Below, in pieces: positions 6,163 through 14,831 of a DNA stretch of 32,202 nucleotides (its first letter is position 1; every line of letters starts with the position of its first letter). A model generated the notes under the pieces. The model searched no databases. It was not told where the DNA came from and worked only from the letters and a program-made list of their open reading frames with translations. The stretch is from positions 1-32,202 of the forward strand of contig CALPLW020000008.1 in assembly GCA_943324505.2 (NCBI GenBank), given 5' to 3'. A program made the position numbers and the translations under genes. The DNA comes from Comamonas sp. lk. Its GTDB lineage: Bacteria > Pseudomonadota > Gammaproteobacteria > Burkholderiales > Burkholderiaceae_C.

Positions 6163-7755
6163 ATGGACCGTAGAACATTTCTCACAACCAGCACCACTTT
6201 GGCAGGCACCAGTTTGGCTGTGCCAAGTCTGGCGCTGGCTCAGACAGCCACCCCGCTAATCACCCGAGATGCCATGCGGCCACAGATGGCACACGGCATG
6301 CAGTCGGGCGACCCAAAAGCCGACGGCGCCGTGATATGGACACGCAGCGACCGTCCGGCACGGATGTGGCTGGAATGGGCCACCACGGCCAGCTTTAACA
6401 ACCCCACCCGAGTGCGTGGCCCCTATCTGATGGAGGACAGTGATTTCACCGGTCGGGTCGACTTAGTCGGGCTGCCGGCTGGCCAGGAAATTTTTTACCG
6501 CGTGGTGCTGCAGGACCTGCACAACGAGCGAGTCCTGTCTGAGCCCTTGGCCGGTCATTTGCGCTTGCCTTCGATGGCCGGTGCCAAAGCAAGCCGTGAT
6601 GTGCGCTTCACCTGGAGCGGCGACACCGCCGGCCAGGGTTGGGGCATCAATGAAGCCTGGGGTGGCATGAAGATCTATGAGCAGATGCGCAAGGTTAACC
6701 CCGACTTTTTCTTGCACAGTGGTGACACCATCTATGCTGACGGGCCGATCCAGGCCCAAGTCAAGCTGGCAGACGGCACACTGTGGACCAACGTTGTCAC
6801 CGATGAGGTCAGTAAGGTGGCCGAGACTTTGAACGAGTTTCGGGGCCGCTACCGCTACAACCTGATGGACGCTAATGTTCGCCGCATGGCCGCTGATGTG
6901 CCGCAAATCTGGCAGTGGGACGACCATGAGGTGAGCAACAACTGGTCAGACGCCAAGGACGTCAGCGGCGACAAGCGCTACACCGAAAAGAATGTGCCTC
7001 TGTTGGTGGCGCGTGCCACCAAGTCGTTCATGGAGTATGCGCCGCTTCGGCGTACCGCCGACATTGAGAGCGAACGGGTTTATCGCCATCTGCCCCAGGG
7101 CCCGTTGCTGGACCTGTTTGTCGTGGACATGCGCAGTTACCGCGGCCCCAACAGCGCCAACCTGCAAACCATTGAGAACGACGAGAGCGCCTTCATGGGC
7201 CGGCCGCAGATCGCCTGGCTGCTTGATGGCCTTAAGCGTTCCAAGTCCACCTGGAAAGTAATAGCCGCCGACATGCCGCTCAGCCTGCATGTGGGCGACG
7301 GCAAGGATGCGCAGGGTCGTGACCGCTGGGAGGGTTCGGCCAACGGCGATGACGGTGCGCCACTGGGGCGCGAGTTGGAGATTGCCCGACTCCTGCGCGA
7401 AATCAAACGTGCCGGTATCAAGAACGTGGTGTGGCTGACGGCCGATGTGCACTACACCGCCGCCCATTACTTTGACCCAGCCAAGGCCAAGTTCAGCGAC
7501 TTTGCACCGTTCTGGGAATTTGTCTCCGGCCCGCTGAATGCCGGCGGCTTTGGCCCCAACAAGACCGACGCCACCTTTGGTATGCAGGTGATGTACCAGA
7601 AGGCCCCGACCGAAGTAAACGCCCCACCGACCAACGGCATGCAGTTCTTTGGTCAGGTGGATATTGACGCCAAGACCCGCGCCATGACCGTCACCCTGAA
7701 GGACCTAGCCGGCGCCTCGCTCTACGCCAAGACCTTGGCGCCGCAACGAGCCTGA
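6163..7755 (+). CDS. phoD: PhoD-like alkaline phosphatase/phosphodiesterase, Tat-exported
   Basis: A 530-residue secreted metallophosphoesterase that releases phosphate from phosphomono- or diesters outside the cytoplasm. The start at 6163 (MDRRTFL) is chosen because AGGAG lies 6 bases upstream and it places a twin-arginine signal at the N-terminus (RR at 3-4, hydrophobic 13-26, cleavage near ALA-Q). Earlier in-frame starts would include the Pho box. A PhoD N-terminal domain (MQSGDPKADGAVIWTRS) is followed by the metal-binding core: HSGDTIYADGP, QWDDHEVSNNW, and VVWLTADVHYTAAHY towards the C-terminus. Length and motif order match PhoD. It lies directly upstream of phnCDE but a separate Pho box intervenes. 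Confidence 0.92.
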   Translation: MDRRTFLTTSTTLAGTSLAVPSLALAQTATPLITRDAMRPQMAHGMQSGDPKADGAVIWTRSDRPARMWLEWATTASFNNPTRVRGPYLMEDSDFTGRVDLVGLPAGQEIFYRVVLQDLHNERVLSEPLAGHLRLPSMAGAKASRDVRFTWSGDTAGQGWGINEAWGGMKIYEQMRKVNPDFFLHSGDTIYADGPIQAQVKLADGTLWTNVVTDEVSKVAETLNEFRGRYRYNLMDANVRRMAADVPQIWQWDDHEVSNNWSDAKDVSGDKRYTEKNVPLLVARATKSFMEYAPLRRTADIESERVYRHLPQGPLLDLFVVDMRSYRGPNSANLQTIENDESAFMGRPQIAWLLDGLKRSKSTWKVIAADMPLSLHVGDGKDAQGRDRWEGSANGDDGAPLGRELEIARLLREIKRAGIKNVVWLTADVHYTAAHYFDPAKAKFSDFAPFWEFVSGPLNAGGFGPNKTDATFGMQVMYQKAPTEVNAPPTNGMQFFGQVDIDAKTRAMTVTLKDLAGASLYAKTLAPQRA

Positions 7756-7779
7756 AGCTGCTTCAGCATTGACTTAGAG

Positions 7780-7797
7780 CTGTCATAACTTCGTCAT
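7780..7797 (+). promoter_or_regulatory. Pho box upstream of phnCDE
   Basis: CTGTCAT-AACT-TCGTCAT: a perfect first half-site and 5/7 second half with a 4-base spacer. A weaker third repeat, TTGACTT at 7769-7775, is in the same 11-bp phase. GATAAG at 7806-7811 is a plausible -10 element 8 bases after the box, and the phnC ATG is 40 bases after it. This is the strongest Pho box in the window. Confidence 0.72.
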
Positions 7798-7837
7798 GTT
7801 GGCTGGATAAGGTCGCACGAATCATTGGGAGCATGAG

Positions 7838-8707
7838 ATGACCACAGCCATACATATTCGGGCCTTGAGCAAGACCTTCTCCAGCGGCAGACAGGCGCTG
7901 CAAGGCATTGACCTCACCATTCGCGCCGGCGAGATGGTGGCGCTGATTGGTGCGTCGGGGTCTGGCAAGTCCACACTGCTGCGCCATTTGGCGGGCCTGA
8001 TGCCGGCTGATCGGTCAACCGAAAGCCTGATCCAGATTCACGGCCGAACCGTCCAAAAAGCGGGCCGAATTGCCGACGATGTGCGTGATATCCGGTCCGG
8101 TGTCGGTTTCGTCTTTCAGCAGTTCAACCTGGTTGATCGACAGCCTGTGATTGTGAATGTTTTGGTGGGTACCTTGCACCGGGTTCCACTCTGGCGCAGC
8201 TTAATCCGGCGCTTTACGCGGGATGAAGTGGCGCGCGGCGTTTCGGCTCTGCAACGGGTGGGCATCGAAGATTGCCGTAACCAACGAGCGTCGACCTTGT
8301 CGGGTGGCCAACAGCAGCGGGCCGCGATTGCCAGGGCCTTGGTGCAGGGCGCCAAAGTCATTCTTGCTGATGAGCCGATTGCCTCGCTGGACCCAGAGTC
8401 CTCGCGCAAGGTGATGGACATTTTACAGCGCGTCAATCAGGAAGACGGCTGTACGGTGGTCGTCTCCCTGCATCAGGTCAACGTGGCAATCAAGTATTGC
8501 CCACGCACCATTGCGCTGAACCAAGGGCGTGTCGTGTACGACGGCCCATCCACGGCGCTCACCCCTGAGCTTTTGCGCGATCTCTATGGGGCCGAGGCCG
8601 ATGACATCTTGTCGCTCGGAGACCATATTTCGGTGCTGCAGAACGCCAAGCGGTCGTCCCGGTTGGAGCGGCCCTTAGAGCCGGTTGCGTTGACCCAAGC
8701 AGCTTGA
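7838..8707 (+). CDS. phnC: Phosphonate ABC transporter ATP-binding protein
   Basis: A 289-residue cytoplasmic ATPase that powers phosphonate (and related phosphate-ester) uptake with PhnE and PhnD. Walker A is GASGSGKST (38-46), the signature [15 protein letters not shown], Walker [16 protein letters not shown], and an H-loop SLHQVNVA follows. The start has GGGAG at 7827-7831. It is the first gene of phnCDE, 41 bases before phnD, and follows a Pho box. Confidence 0.95.
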   Translation: MTTAIHIRALSKTFSSGRQALQGIDLTIRAGEMVALIGASGSGKSTLLRHLAGLMPADRSTESLIQIHGRTVQKAGRIADDVRDIRSGVGFVFQQFNLVDRQPVIVNVLVGTLHRVPLWRSLIRRFTRDEVARGVSALQRVGIEDCRNQRASTLSGGQQQRAAIARALVQGAKVILADEPIASLDPESSRKVMDILQRVNQEDGCTVVVSLHQVNVAIKYCPRTIALNQGRVVYDGPSTALTPELLRDLYGAEADDILSLGDHISVLQNAKRSSRLERPLEPVALTQAA

Positions 8708-8748
8708 ACCTCCCCCATCATTACCGCCTGACATTTTAAGGAAACCTC

Positions 8749-9723
8749 ATGTTAAAAAAACTCATCACCAGTTTCGCGGGCGCCACACTGATGGCAGCAC
8801 TGCCGTTGGCTGGTCTGGCGCAGGACTTGAAAGAAATCAATTTCGGCATCATTTCAACCGAGTCGTCTCAAAATCTGAAGTCAGACTGGCAGCCGGTGCT
8901 GGACGATATGGCCAAGAAATTGGGCATGAAAGTCAATGGCTTTTTTGCCTCGGACTACGCTGGCATCATCGAAGGCATGCGCTTCAACAAGGTCCAAGTG
9001 GCCTGGTTTGGCAACAAGTCGGCCATGGAGGCGGTGGACCGGGCTAGCGGTGAGGTCTTTGCACAGATGATCAATGCCGATGGCACATTGGGCTACTACT
9101 CACACCTGATCGTGCACAAGGACAGCCCCATCAAAAGCTTGGACGACATGCTGAAGCAGGGCAAAAATCTGTCTTTTGGCAACGGTGATCCCAATTCCAC
9201 CTCTGGCTTTCTGGTGCCTGGCTACTACGTGTTCTCGCAGAACAACATCGACCCCAAGACCTTCTTCAAGGTGTCGCGTGGCGCTAACCACGAGAGTAAC
9301 GCCCTCGCGGTGGCCAATAAGCAGGTGGATGTTGCGACCAACAACAGCGAAAACCTGGACAAGATCAAAGACAAATTGCCCGGGAAGTTCAACGACATCC
9401 GGGTGATCTGGACGTCGCCGCTGATCCCTTCGGATCCTTTGGTAATTCGCAAAGACATGGCCGAGCCACTCAAGGGCAAGATCAAGGAGTTTTTTTACAG
9501 CTATGGCAAGGGAAGCCAGCAGGAGAAAGACAATCTTTATAAACTTTCCAAGTTGTCGTCTTTTAAGCTATCAACCAATAGCCAATTGATCCCGATTCGG
9601 CAGTTGGAACTGTTCAAAGACCGCAACAAGATCGACGCTGACGCAAGCCTCGCAGCCGCTGACAAACAGTCAAAACTAGCTGACATTGACCGTCAGCTCG
9701 CTGCCTTGGCCAAGAGCCAGTAA
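8749..9723 (+). CDS. phnD: Phosphonate ABC transporter periplasmic binding protein
   Basis: A 324-residue periplasmic ligand-binding protein. Residues 1-24 form a Sec signal peptide (cleavage after LAGLA), preceded by an AAGGAAA ribosome site. The mature protein has the PhnD features INFGIISTESSQNL at its N-terminus, DYAGIIEGMRFNKVQVAWFGN, SFGNGDPNSTSGFLVP and a YGKGSQQEKDN segment. It delivers alkylphosphonates such as 2-aminoethylphosphonate to PhnE. Exact substrate preference cannot be read by eye. Confidence 0.95.
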   Translation: MLKKLITSFAGATLMAALPLAGLAQDLKEINFGIISTESSQNLKSDWQPVLDDMAKKLGMKVNGFFASDYAGIIEGMRFNKVQVAWFGNKSAMEAVDRASGEVFAQMINADGTLGYYSHLIVHKDSPIKSLDDMLKQGKNLSFGNGDPNSTSGFLVPGYYVFSQNNIDPKTFFKVSRGANHESNALAVANKQVDVATNNSENLDKIKDKLPGKFNDIRVIWTSPLIPSDPLVIRKDMAEPLKGKIKEFFYSYGKGSQQEKDNLYKLSKLSSFKLSTNSQLIPIRQLELFKDRNKIDADASLAAADKQSKLADIDRQLAALAKSQ

Positions 9724-9735
9724 CGGAGCGAGCAA

Positions 9736-10539
9736 ATGATTGCACCCGCCAAACCTCTGAGCCCCAGCACGTTGACGGGGCTGCCACGCAACAGCCTGAT
9801 CACGCTGTTGTCTTGGGCGGTATTGTTAGCCTTGCTGGCGGGTTCGTGGCGGGGCGCCGATATGCGACCCTTGGACCTGGTTCGTGACGCTGGCAACATG
9901 GCCACCTATGCAGCTGATTTCTTCCCGCCTAAATTTGCCCAGTGGCCGCTCTACCTGACCGAAATGGTGGTCACGATCCAGATTGCTCTGTGGGGCACGG
10001 TGCTGGCGGTGATTTTTGCGGTCCCGCTTGGGCTCCTGTCCTCGGCCAATATCACCCCGCGTTGGGTGCACCAGCCGGTGCGTCGCTTGATGGATGCGGC
10101 GCGCGCGATCAATGAAATGGTCTTTGCCATGTTGTTCATTGTGGCCGTTGGCCTGGGCCCGTTTGCTGGCGTACTGGCCCTGTTCGTGCACACCACCGGC
10201 GTGCTCGCCAAGTTGTTTTCGGAGGCTGTGGAGTCGATTGATGCCCAACCGGTCGAGGGCATCCGGGCGACTGGTGCGAATGCACTTGAGGAAATCATCT
10301 ATGGGGTGATCCCACAGGTGCTGCCGCTGTGGATTTCCTACTCCCTTTACCGGTTTGAGTCGAACGTTCGTTCAGCATCTGTGGTCGGTATGGTGGGAGC
10401 CGGTGGCATCGGTGTCATTCTTTGGGAGATCATCCGTGGCTTCCAGTATGCTGAAACCTGCGCCGTGATGATCATCATCATCGTGACCGTATCGGTCATT
10501 GACTTGGTGTCCGCGCGCATCCGCAATTCACTGGTTTAA
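9736..10539 (+). CDS. phnE: Phosphonate ABC transporter permease
   Basis: A 267-residue inner-membrane permease with about six hydrophobic segments. The coupling loop [26 protein letters not shown] carries the EAA-type G, and [12 protein letters not shown] plus the C-terminal [13 protein letters not shown] pattern is typical of PhnE. It starts 12 bases after phnD. A single permease gene is present. Its stop codon lies in a 12-bp palindrome that also holds the stop of convergent phnN, with 4 bases of overlap. Confidence 0.94.
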   Translation: MIAPAKPLSPSTLTGLPRNSLITLLSWAVLLALLAGSWRGADMRPLDLVRDAGNMATYAADFFPPKFAQWPLYLTEMVVTIQIALWGTVLAVIFAVPLGLLSSANITPRWVHQPVRRLMDAARAINEMVFAMLFIVAVGLGPFAGVLALFVHTTGVLAKLFSEAVESIDAQPVEGIRATGANALEEIIYGVIPQVLPLWISYSLYRFESNVRSASVVGMVGAGGIGVILWEIIRGFQYAETCAVMIIIIVTVSVIDLVSARIRNSLV

Positions 10540-10547
10540 GCGCTTAA
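10536..10547. repeat. 12-bp perfect palindrome holding the stops of phnE and phnN
   Basis: TTAAGCGCTTAA is its own reverse complement. phnE ends with TAA at 10537-10539 and phnN, on the other strand, with TAA at 10538-10536, so the two genes overlap by 4 bases inside the palindrome. No T-run accompanies it, so I do not call a terminator. Confidence 0.6.
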
Positions 10548-11108
10548 CGGGTGGTTTGGTCCCGTCGTGTTGAGCCCGTCTGTCAGGTAGGCCAGAAGTT
10601 GCTGGCCCGCATCCGCCAGCGCCCCATGGTTGTAGATGGTGCAGTGGGTCTGTAAGCTGTCAAAGCGGGCATTGCGGCTCAGTCGACTGTGGACGGCTTG
10701 GGGATCATCCCGGCCACGTTGTGCCAGTCGGTTTGCCAGTTGCTGCGGCTCGGCCAGGATCTGCACTACCCGGATGTCGGCGCCGGGTGCCAGGCCTTGC
10801 ACGTGCTCACGCGATCCGTTCACCACCACGGTCCTTCCTTCCTGCACCGCCGCCGCGTAGTGCGCGCCTATGCCATAGCGCAAGTCATGGGCCCGCCAGT
10901 GCCAGGACAAGCCGCCGCTCAGGCGCAGGGCATCAAATCGGGCCAGCGTGACAGGGGTGTCCTCGGCGCCAGGCTGGGCCTCCCGCGTCACCACCCGTCT
11001 GGAAAACACAATGTCGGGTCGCTCGGTCAGTCGCTGTTGAGCCCACGCCATGACGCTGTCCTTGCCCGCGCCGGAGGCACCGCAGACAAACACCCAGACG
11101 CCGCTCAT
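10536..11108 (-). CDS. phnN: Ribose 1,5-bisphosphate phosphokinase
   Basis: A 190-residue guanylate-kinase-like P-loop enzyme that converts ribose 1,5-bisphosphate to PRPP, the salvage step for the ribosyl product of C-P lyase. Walker A is GASGAGKDS (10-18), and [16 protein letters not shown] and [15 protein letters not shown] match the substrate-binding segments of PhnN. Its ATG overlaps the stop of the 2H phosphoesterase gene (ATGA at 11105-11108), so translation is probably coupled. It is last in the minus-strand set phnF - DUF1045 - phnN, away from phnGHIJKLM. Confidence 0.92.
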   Translation of the reverse strand: MSGVWVFVCGASGAGKDSVMAWAQQRLTERPDIVFSRRVVTREAQPGAEDTPVTLARFDALRLSGGLSWHWRAHDLRYGIGAHYAAAVQEGRTVVVNGSREHVQGLAPGADIRVVQILAEPQQLANRLAQRGRDDPQAVHSRLSRNARFDSLQTHCTIYNHGALADAGQQLLAYLTDGLNTTGPNHPLSA

Positions 11109-11800
11109 GCCCCTAGCACCAGGTCGTGGACCCGGCGAAAGGCTTGCCCTGGCGCGGGTTCCTCAAAAATGCACAGGCGGTCCAGGCTCAGCGGCGTCTG
11201 CGTATTCAGGCGCGCCACCTGGGCTGATACGGCCTCTGTCACCTGGGCTGCTTGTGTCTCGTTGACCGGGTCGGTCAGTGTCAAGTGAAAGCGAAAGCGC
11301 TCCAGCACATGGGGGTAGCCGTAACGGTGCAGCAGCTCAAGTTCGCGTGCATCCAGGGTGGCCGGCTGGCGGCGGGCCAGCTCGTCCGGGGTTAGCGGCT
11401 GGCGCAGGTCGTCCAGCTCGATCACACAGGCGCTGGCCAGATCAGAGGCGGCAGTGTGATGATCAGGCGTGACCAGCACCACATAGGGCCCCAGGCGTTG
11501 CACCTGCAAGGGCGACAGTGGTACGGGGCGCAGCCGTTGCGCCAGTGACCGGGTGCGAGCCAGCAACTCGGCCGGGGTAACCCCCAAGCGTAAGTGAAAT
11601 GGTGCTTTCAGCGTGGCGTGGAAGCCGTAGCGGCGGGCCTGGGTGGTGATGTGGTGGCGTTCGGGCGCGGGCAGCATCGGCGCCACAAACTCCGGCGGTG
11701 TGCCGTCAAGGGATTCATCCCGTCCCAGCCAGCCGGCGCCGAACGTCCACCAAGGCGAGCTGTGGGCTGGCGCAAAGTAAATGGCGTGGCGCATGGTCAT
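11105..11800 (-). CDS. DUF1045 2H phosphoesterase of phosphonate operons, candidate PhnP substitute
   Basis: A 231-residue protein of the DUF1045 family long noted in phosphonate operons. It has two H-x-T motifs, FHATLK (His61, Thr63) and FHLTLT (His172, Thr174), the hallmark of 2H phosphoesterases, which open cyclic phosphates. The C-P lyase route makes 5-phosphoribosyl 1,2-cyclic phosphate, normally opened by the metallo-beta-lactamase-fold PhnP. No phnP occurs here, and this gene is translationally coupled to phnN, which acts one step later. A PhnP-replacing function is therefore a reasonable inference, not shown by the sequence. GGAGA precedes the ATG, which overlaps the phnF stop (ATGA at 11797-11800). 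Confidence 0.85.
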   Translation of the reverse strand: MTMRHAIYFAPAHSSPWWTFGAGWLGRDESLDGTPPEFVAPMLPAPERHHITTQARRYGFHATLKAPFHLRLGVTPAELLARTRSLAQRLRPVPLSPLQVQRLGPYVVLVTPDHHTAASDLASACVIELDDLRQPLTPDELARRQPATLDARELELLHRYGYPHVLERFRFHLTLTDPVNETQAAQVTEAVSAQVARLNTQTPLSLDRLCIFEEPAPGQAFRRVHDLVLGA

Positions 11801-12555
11801 GGGCGATCTCCCCGCTCAACCACCAGTTGTACACGGTCACCGCAAAAATAGCACTCACCGTATTTGATGGGTACGCTCTCCAGGTCGACATCGGTACTCT
11901 CCACCCACAACAAGGGGCGGCTCGCTGGTTGACCGAGGAGTCGGGCTGTTTCATCGTCAGGCATTTTGGTGCCTATTCGGCTGAGCTTGCGCACATAGTC
12001 TTGCACCCCGAAATGTTTGAGGATATCTGACGTGGGCCGGTCGTTGGTCAGCATGGCCAGCAGGCCGTCAAAGCGTTGCGCCGGGTAGTAGGCGGTGGCC
12101 AGACCAATCGGCTCGTCATTGGCCTCGTTCAGGGTTTGCACCATCAGCGCCGAGCTGCCTTTTGGCAGGCCCAGCGCCTGTGCGGCACGCTCGGGTGCCG
12201 TCACCGCCCGCGCCGTCAGCAGTTGTCGGCCCGGTAACAGGCCCTGTTGCAGCAGGTTTTCATTGAACCGGGTCCGCTGCGTCAGATGGTAGTCCAGTAC
12301 GCCATGCTGCACAAAGGTGCCGCGACCCGCTTCGATGCGAACCAAGCCCTCCAACTGCAGGGCGGCGACGGCCTGGCGCAGGGTATGCCGATTGACACCA
12401 AAGCGCGCCGCAAGCTCTATCTCGCCTGGCATGCGGCCAGTGTCGGCATAGCGTCGGTCCTGGATCTCGGTTTTCAGGGTGTCAGCGATCTGGCGCCAGA
12501 CCGAGACGCCGCGCCGGCGACCCGGCAATGAGGACCGAAATTGTTCCATGGTCAT
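11797..12555 (-). CDS. phnF: GntR-family (HutC-type) repressor PhnF
   Basis: A 252-residue regulator. The N-terminal winged helix-turn-helix is seen in VWRQIADTLKTEI, MPGEIELAARFGVNRHTLRQAV and VRIEAGRGTFV (residues ~17-85). The C-terminal UTRA effector domain contains TLNEANDEPIGLATAYYP and a final LWVESTDVD...VPIKYGE segment. The start is taken as MTMEQFRSS at 12555; a longer reading frame to 12747 would run into divergent phnG and lacks family similarity. Divergent from phnG, it probably represses both directions through the dyad at 12586-12611 and is relieved by a phosphonate-pathway ligand. It is first in the coupled set with DUF1045 and phnN. Confidence 0.9.
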   Translation of the reverse strand: MTMEQFRSSLPGRRRGVSVWRQIADTLKTEIQDRRYADTGRMPGEIELAARFGVNRHTLRQAVAALQLEGLVRIEAGRGTFVQHGVLDYHLTQRTRFNENLLQQGLLPGRQLLTARAVTAPERAAQALGLPKGSSALMVQTLNEANDEPIGLATAYYPAQRFDGLLAMLTNDRPTSDILKHFGVQDYVRKLSRIGTKMPDDETARLLGQPASRPLLWVESTDVDLESVPIKYGECYFCGDRVQLVVERGDRP

Positions 12556-12585
12556 AAATCTTTCATGTTGGCGCGGTGAACTAGG

Positions 12586-12611
12586 GGCCTGGCGCATAAG
12601 GGCGTCAGGCC
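12586..12611. promoter_or_regulatory. 26-bp dyad between phnF and phnG, candidate PhnF operator or leader hairpin
   Basis: GGCCTGGCGC (12586-12595) and GCGTCAGGCC (12602-12611) are inverted repeats matching in 9 of 10 positions (the other is a G-T pair), with a 6-base centre. This is the only clear symmetric element in the phnF/phnG divergent region. It ends immediately before an in-frame ATG at 12612, which argues that phnG starts at 12648 instead. Confidence 0.5.
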
Positions 12612-12647
12612 ATGCCCAGCAATCTACCCACTGATTTAGACATCTGT

Positions 12648-13112
12648 ATGACAACTGAGTTACCTGTCCAAAAACAAGCCAGCCGACCGGCCTGGCTGGC
12701 CGTGCTGGCTCGCGCCAGTCAAGAGGACCTCGCGGCCTGTTTGCCAACGCTTGGCCCCCTGCCAGAGGTCCATACCATCAGACCGCCTGAAGTGGGCATG
12801 ATGATGGTGCGTGGGCGTATTGGCGGCACCGGCAACCCGTTCAACCTTGGAGAGGCCAGCGTGGTTCGATGTGCCGTGCGGGTGGGGGAGGGCCCCTTGG
12901 GTGTCTCCTGCGCTCTTGGACGGGACAAGCCTCGCGCCAAACTTGCCGCCCTGTTCGACGCCCTGTTGCAGGACCCGCAGCAACATGACCACCTGCAGCA
13001 GACCCTGATCGAACCCCTGGCGCAGGCGCAACGACAACAGCGCGATTCCCGCCAGCAACAGGCGGCTGACTCCAGGGTTGAGTTCTTCACTCTGGTGCGA
13101 GGCGAATCATGA
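12648..13112 (+). CDS. phnG: C-P lyase complex subunit PhnG
   Basis: A 154-residue subunit of the PhnGHIJ core, which with PhnI and PhnL couples the phosphonate to ribose from ATP. Similarity to E. coli PhnG (150 residues) is clear: RPPEVGMMMVRGRIGGTGNPFNLGE, GVSCALGRDKPRAKLAALFDALLQ and the C-terminal SRVEFFTLVRGES. The start at 12648 (MTTELPV) gives the normal length. An upstream ATG at 12612 would add 12 residues and would sit directly after a hairpin. No strong ribosome site is visible before either. Its stop overlaps the phnH start (ATGA at 13109-13112). Confidence 0.92.
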   Translation: MTTELPVQKQASRPAWLAVLARASQEDLAACLPTLGPLPEVHTIRPPEVGMMMVRGRIGGTGNPFNLGEASVVRCAVRVGEGPLGVSCALGRDKPRAKLAALFDALLQDPQQHDHLQQTLIEPLAQAQRQQRDSRQQQAADSRVEFFTLVRGES

Positions 13113-13705
13113 ACCAGCGCCATCTCGCCGGTGGATTGGCTGATGGTGTGCATGACAGCCAGAACACCTTTCGCGCCTTGCTTGACGCCATGGCCCGCCC
13201 GGGTCAAGCGCGCAGACTGGGACCCGCCTTACCTGGTGTTGCGCTGGGCGGCGCCATGGCCCGGCTCTTGCTGAGTTTGGCCGACGATGAAACCGCGGTC
13301 TGGTGGCAGCACGATGGTGCCGGCCTGGCGCCGTGGCTGCGTTTTCATACCGGGGCGCCGTTGGCAGACCAGCCACAAGCGGCCGCCTTTGCCGTGGTCA
13401 CCGACCTGAGCCAGATGCCGTGCCTGGCCGACTTCGCCCAGGGCAGCCCAGCATCACCTGAGCAATCGACCACCTTGATGCTGGAGCTGCCCGCATTCGA
13501 GGGCGGGGTGCCGCAGGCCTGGCGTGGGCCAGGCATCGAGAACGTCACAGTCGTCAACCTCGCCGGGCTGTCGGACGAGTTCTGGCGCCAATGCCAGGTC
13601 AACCAGGCCGGGTTTCCACAGGGGGTGGACATGGTCTTAACTTGCGGAGAGTGGGTCATCGGCTTGCCCCGCAGCACGCAGGTGCAAGCTGCCCAGGAGC
13701 ACTGA
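13109..13705 (+). CDS. phnH: C-P lyase complex subunit PhnH
   Basis: A 198-residue structural subunit of the PhnGHIJ complex with no catalytic residues of its own known. The N-terminus GGLADGVHDSQNTFRALLDAMARPG and the central LLLSLADDETAVWW, followed by GPGI and a final PQGVDMVLTCGEWVIGLPRST, match PhnH along its length. The start overlaps phnG and the stop is one base before phnI, so the operon is tightly packed. Confidence 0.94.
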   Translation: MNQRHLAGGLADGVHDSQNTFRALLDAMARPGQARRLGPALPGVALGGAMARLLLSLADDETAVWWQHDGAGLAPWLRFHTGAPLADQPQAAAFAVVTDLSQMPCLADFAQGSPASPEQSTTLMLELPAFEGGVPQAWRGPGIENVTVVNLAGLSDEFWRQCQVNQAGFPQGVDMVLTCGEWVIGLPRSTQVQAAQEH

Positions 13706-13706
13706 T

Positions 13707-14831
13707 ATGTATGTTGCAGTCAAGGGCGGCGCAGCTGCCATCGAGGGCTCATGGCGTTTGCTGGACCAGCAGCGCCGGGGTGATACCCGCCTGGCGGCGC
13801 TGAGCGTGGCGCAGATCCGGTCCCAGCTGTCCCTGGCGGTGGACCGCGTGATGACCGAGGGCTCACTTTACGACCCCGAGCTGGCGGCGCTGGCCATCAA
13901 ACAGGCCAGTGGCGATTTGGTCGAGGCCATCTTCCTGTTGCGGGCCTACCGCACGACTCTGCCGCGCCTGGGCTACACCCAGCCGCTGGATACGGCGCGC
14001 ATCACCTTGAGCCGGCGCATCTCGGCCGCCTTCAAGGACGTGCCGGGCGGGCAATTGCTGGGCCCGACTTATGACTACACCCAGCGCCTGCTGGACTTCG
14101 CCTTGTTGGCAGAAGAGGGCGAGCATGCCGCAGCTTCGGTAGCCGAAACGGCCGAGGGCCCAGACAGCGCACTGGGGCCGGTGGTGCCGCGCATCAACGA
14201 CCTGCTGGCGCATGAAGGCCTGCTGGAGACTCCGGCACCCTGTGCGGGCACTGAGCCTGGCGACCTGACCCGCAGTCCGTTGATGTTCCCCGCCGACCGT
14301 GCCCAGCGTCTGCAGGCGCTGGCGCGCAGCGACGAAGGCTGGTTGCTGGCGATGGGTTATTCGACCCAGCGCGGCTACGCCAACTCGCATCCGTTTGCCG
14401 GTGAGATTCGCCGTGGCTTGGTCAGTGTGATGGTGGTGCCTGATGAGCTGGGGTTCGAGGTGGACATCGGCGAGATCGAAGTCACCGAATGCCAAATGAT
14501 CAACCAGTTCAGCGGTAACCGCGAGACCCCGCCGCAGTTCACGCAAGGCTACGGCCTGGCCTTTGGCGGCGCTGAGCGCAAGGCCATGGCCATGGCCTTG
14601 ATGGACCGCGCCCTGCGGGCTGGTGAATTGGGCGAAACCGTGGTTGCACCAGCGCAGGACGAAGAATTTGTGCTGGCACATGCTGACAACGTGGAGGCTT
14701 CCGGTTTTGTACAGCACCTGAAATTGCCGCACTACGTGGACTTTCAGGCGGAGCTGGCACTGGTCCGCAAGCTGCGTGCCAGTCACGTCGCCGCCGGCGA
14801 CGCAACATCCATGAACCAGGAACCGTCGTGA
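13707..14831 (+). CDS. phnI: C-P lyase core subunit PhnI (nucleosidase)
   Basis: A 374-residue subunit. PhnI removes the base from ATP/GTP and, with PhnG, H and L, installs the phosphonate at ribose C1'. It starts MYVAVKGGAAAIEG as in E. coli and retains LSLAVDRVMTEG, LALKQASGDLVEAIFLLRAYRTTL-like sequence, DVPGGQLLGPTYDYTQRLLDF and GYSTQRGYANSHPFAGEIR. AGGAG at 13695-13699 supports the ATG at 13707. The last bases overlap the GTG start of phnJ (GTGA at 14828-14831). Confidence 0.95.
   Translation: MYVAVKGGAAAIEGSWRLLDQQRRGDTRLAALSVAQIRSQLSLAVDRVMTEGSLYDPELAALAIKQASGDLVEAIFLLRAYRTTLPRLGYTQPLDTARITLSRRISAAFKDVPGGQLLGPTYDYTQRLLDFALLAEEGEHAAASVAETAEGPDSALGPVVPRINDLLAHEGLLETPAPCAGTEPGDLTRSPLMFPADRAQRLQALARSDEGWLLAMGYSTQRGYANSHPFAGEIRRGLVSVMVVPDELGFEVDIGEIEVTECQMINQFSGNRETPPQFTQGYGLAFGGAERKAMAMALMDRALRAGELGETVVAPAQDEEFVLAHADNVEASGFVQHLKLPHYVDFQAELALVRKLRASHVAAGDATSMNQEPS

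Noticed and set aside
12555-12648. Pho box before phnG
   Set aside because: Only an isolated CTTTCAT half-site (12560-12566 region) is present and the second half does not match.
12556-12747. Extended N-terminus for PhnF
   Set aside because: It overlaps divergent phnG and the dyad; the GntR domain begins a few residues after 12555.
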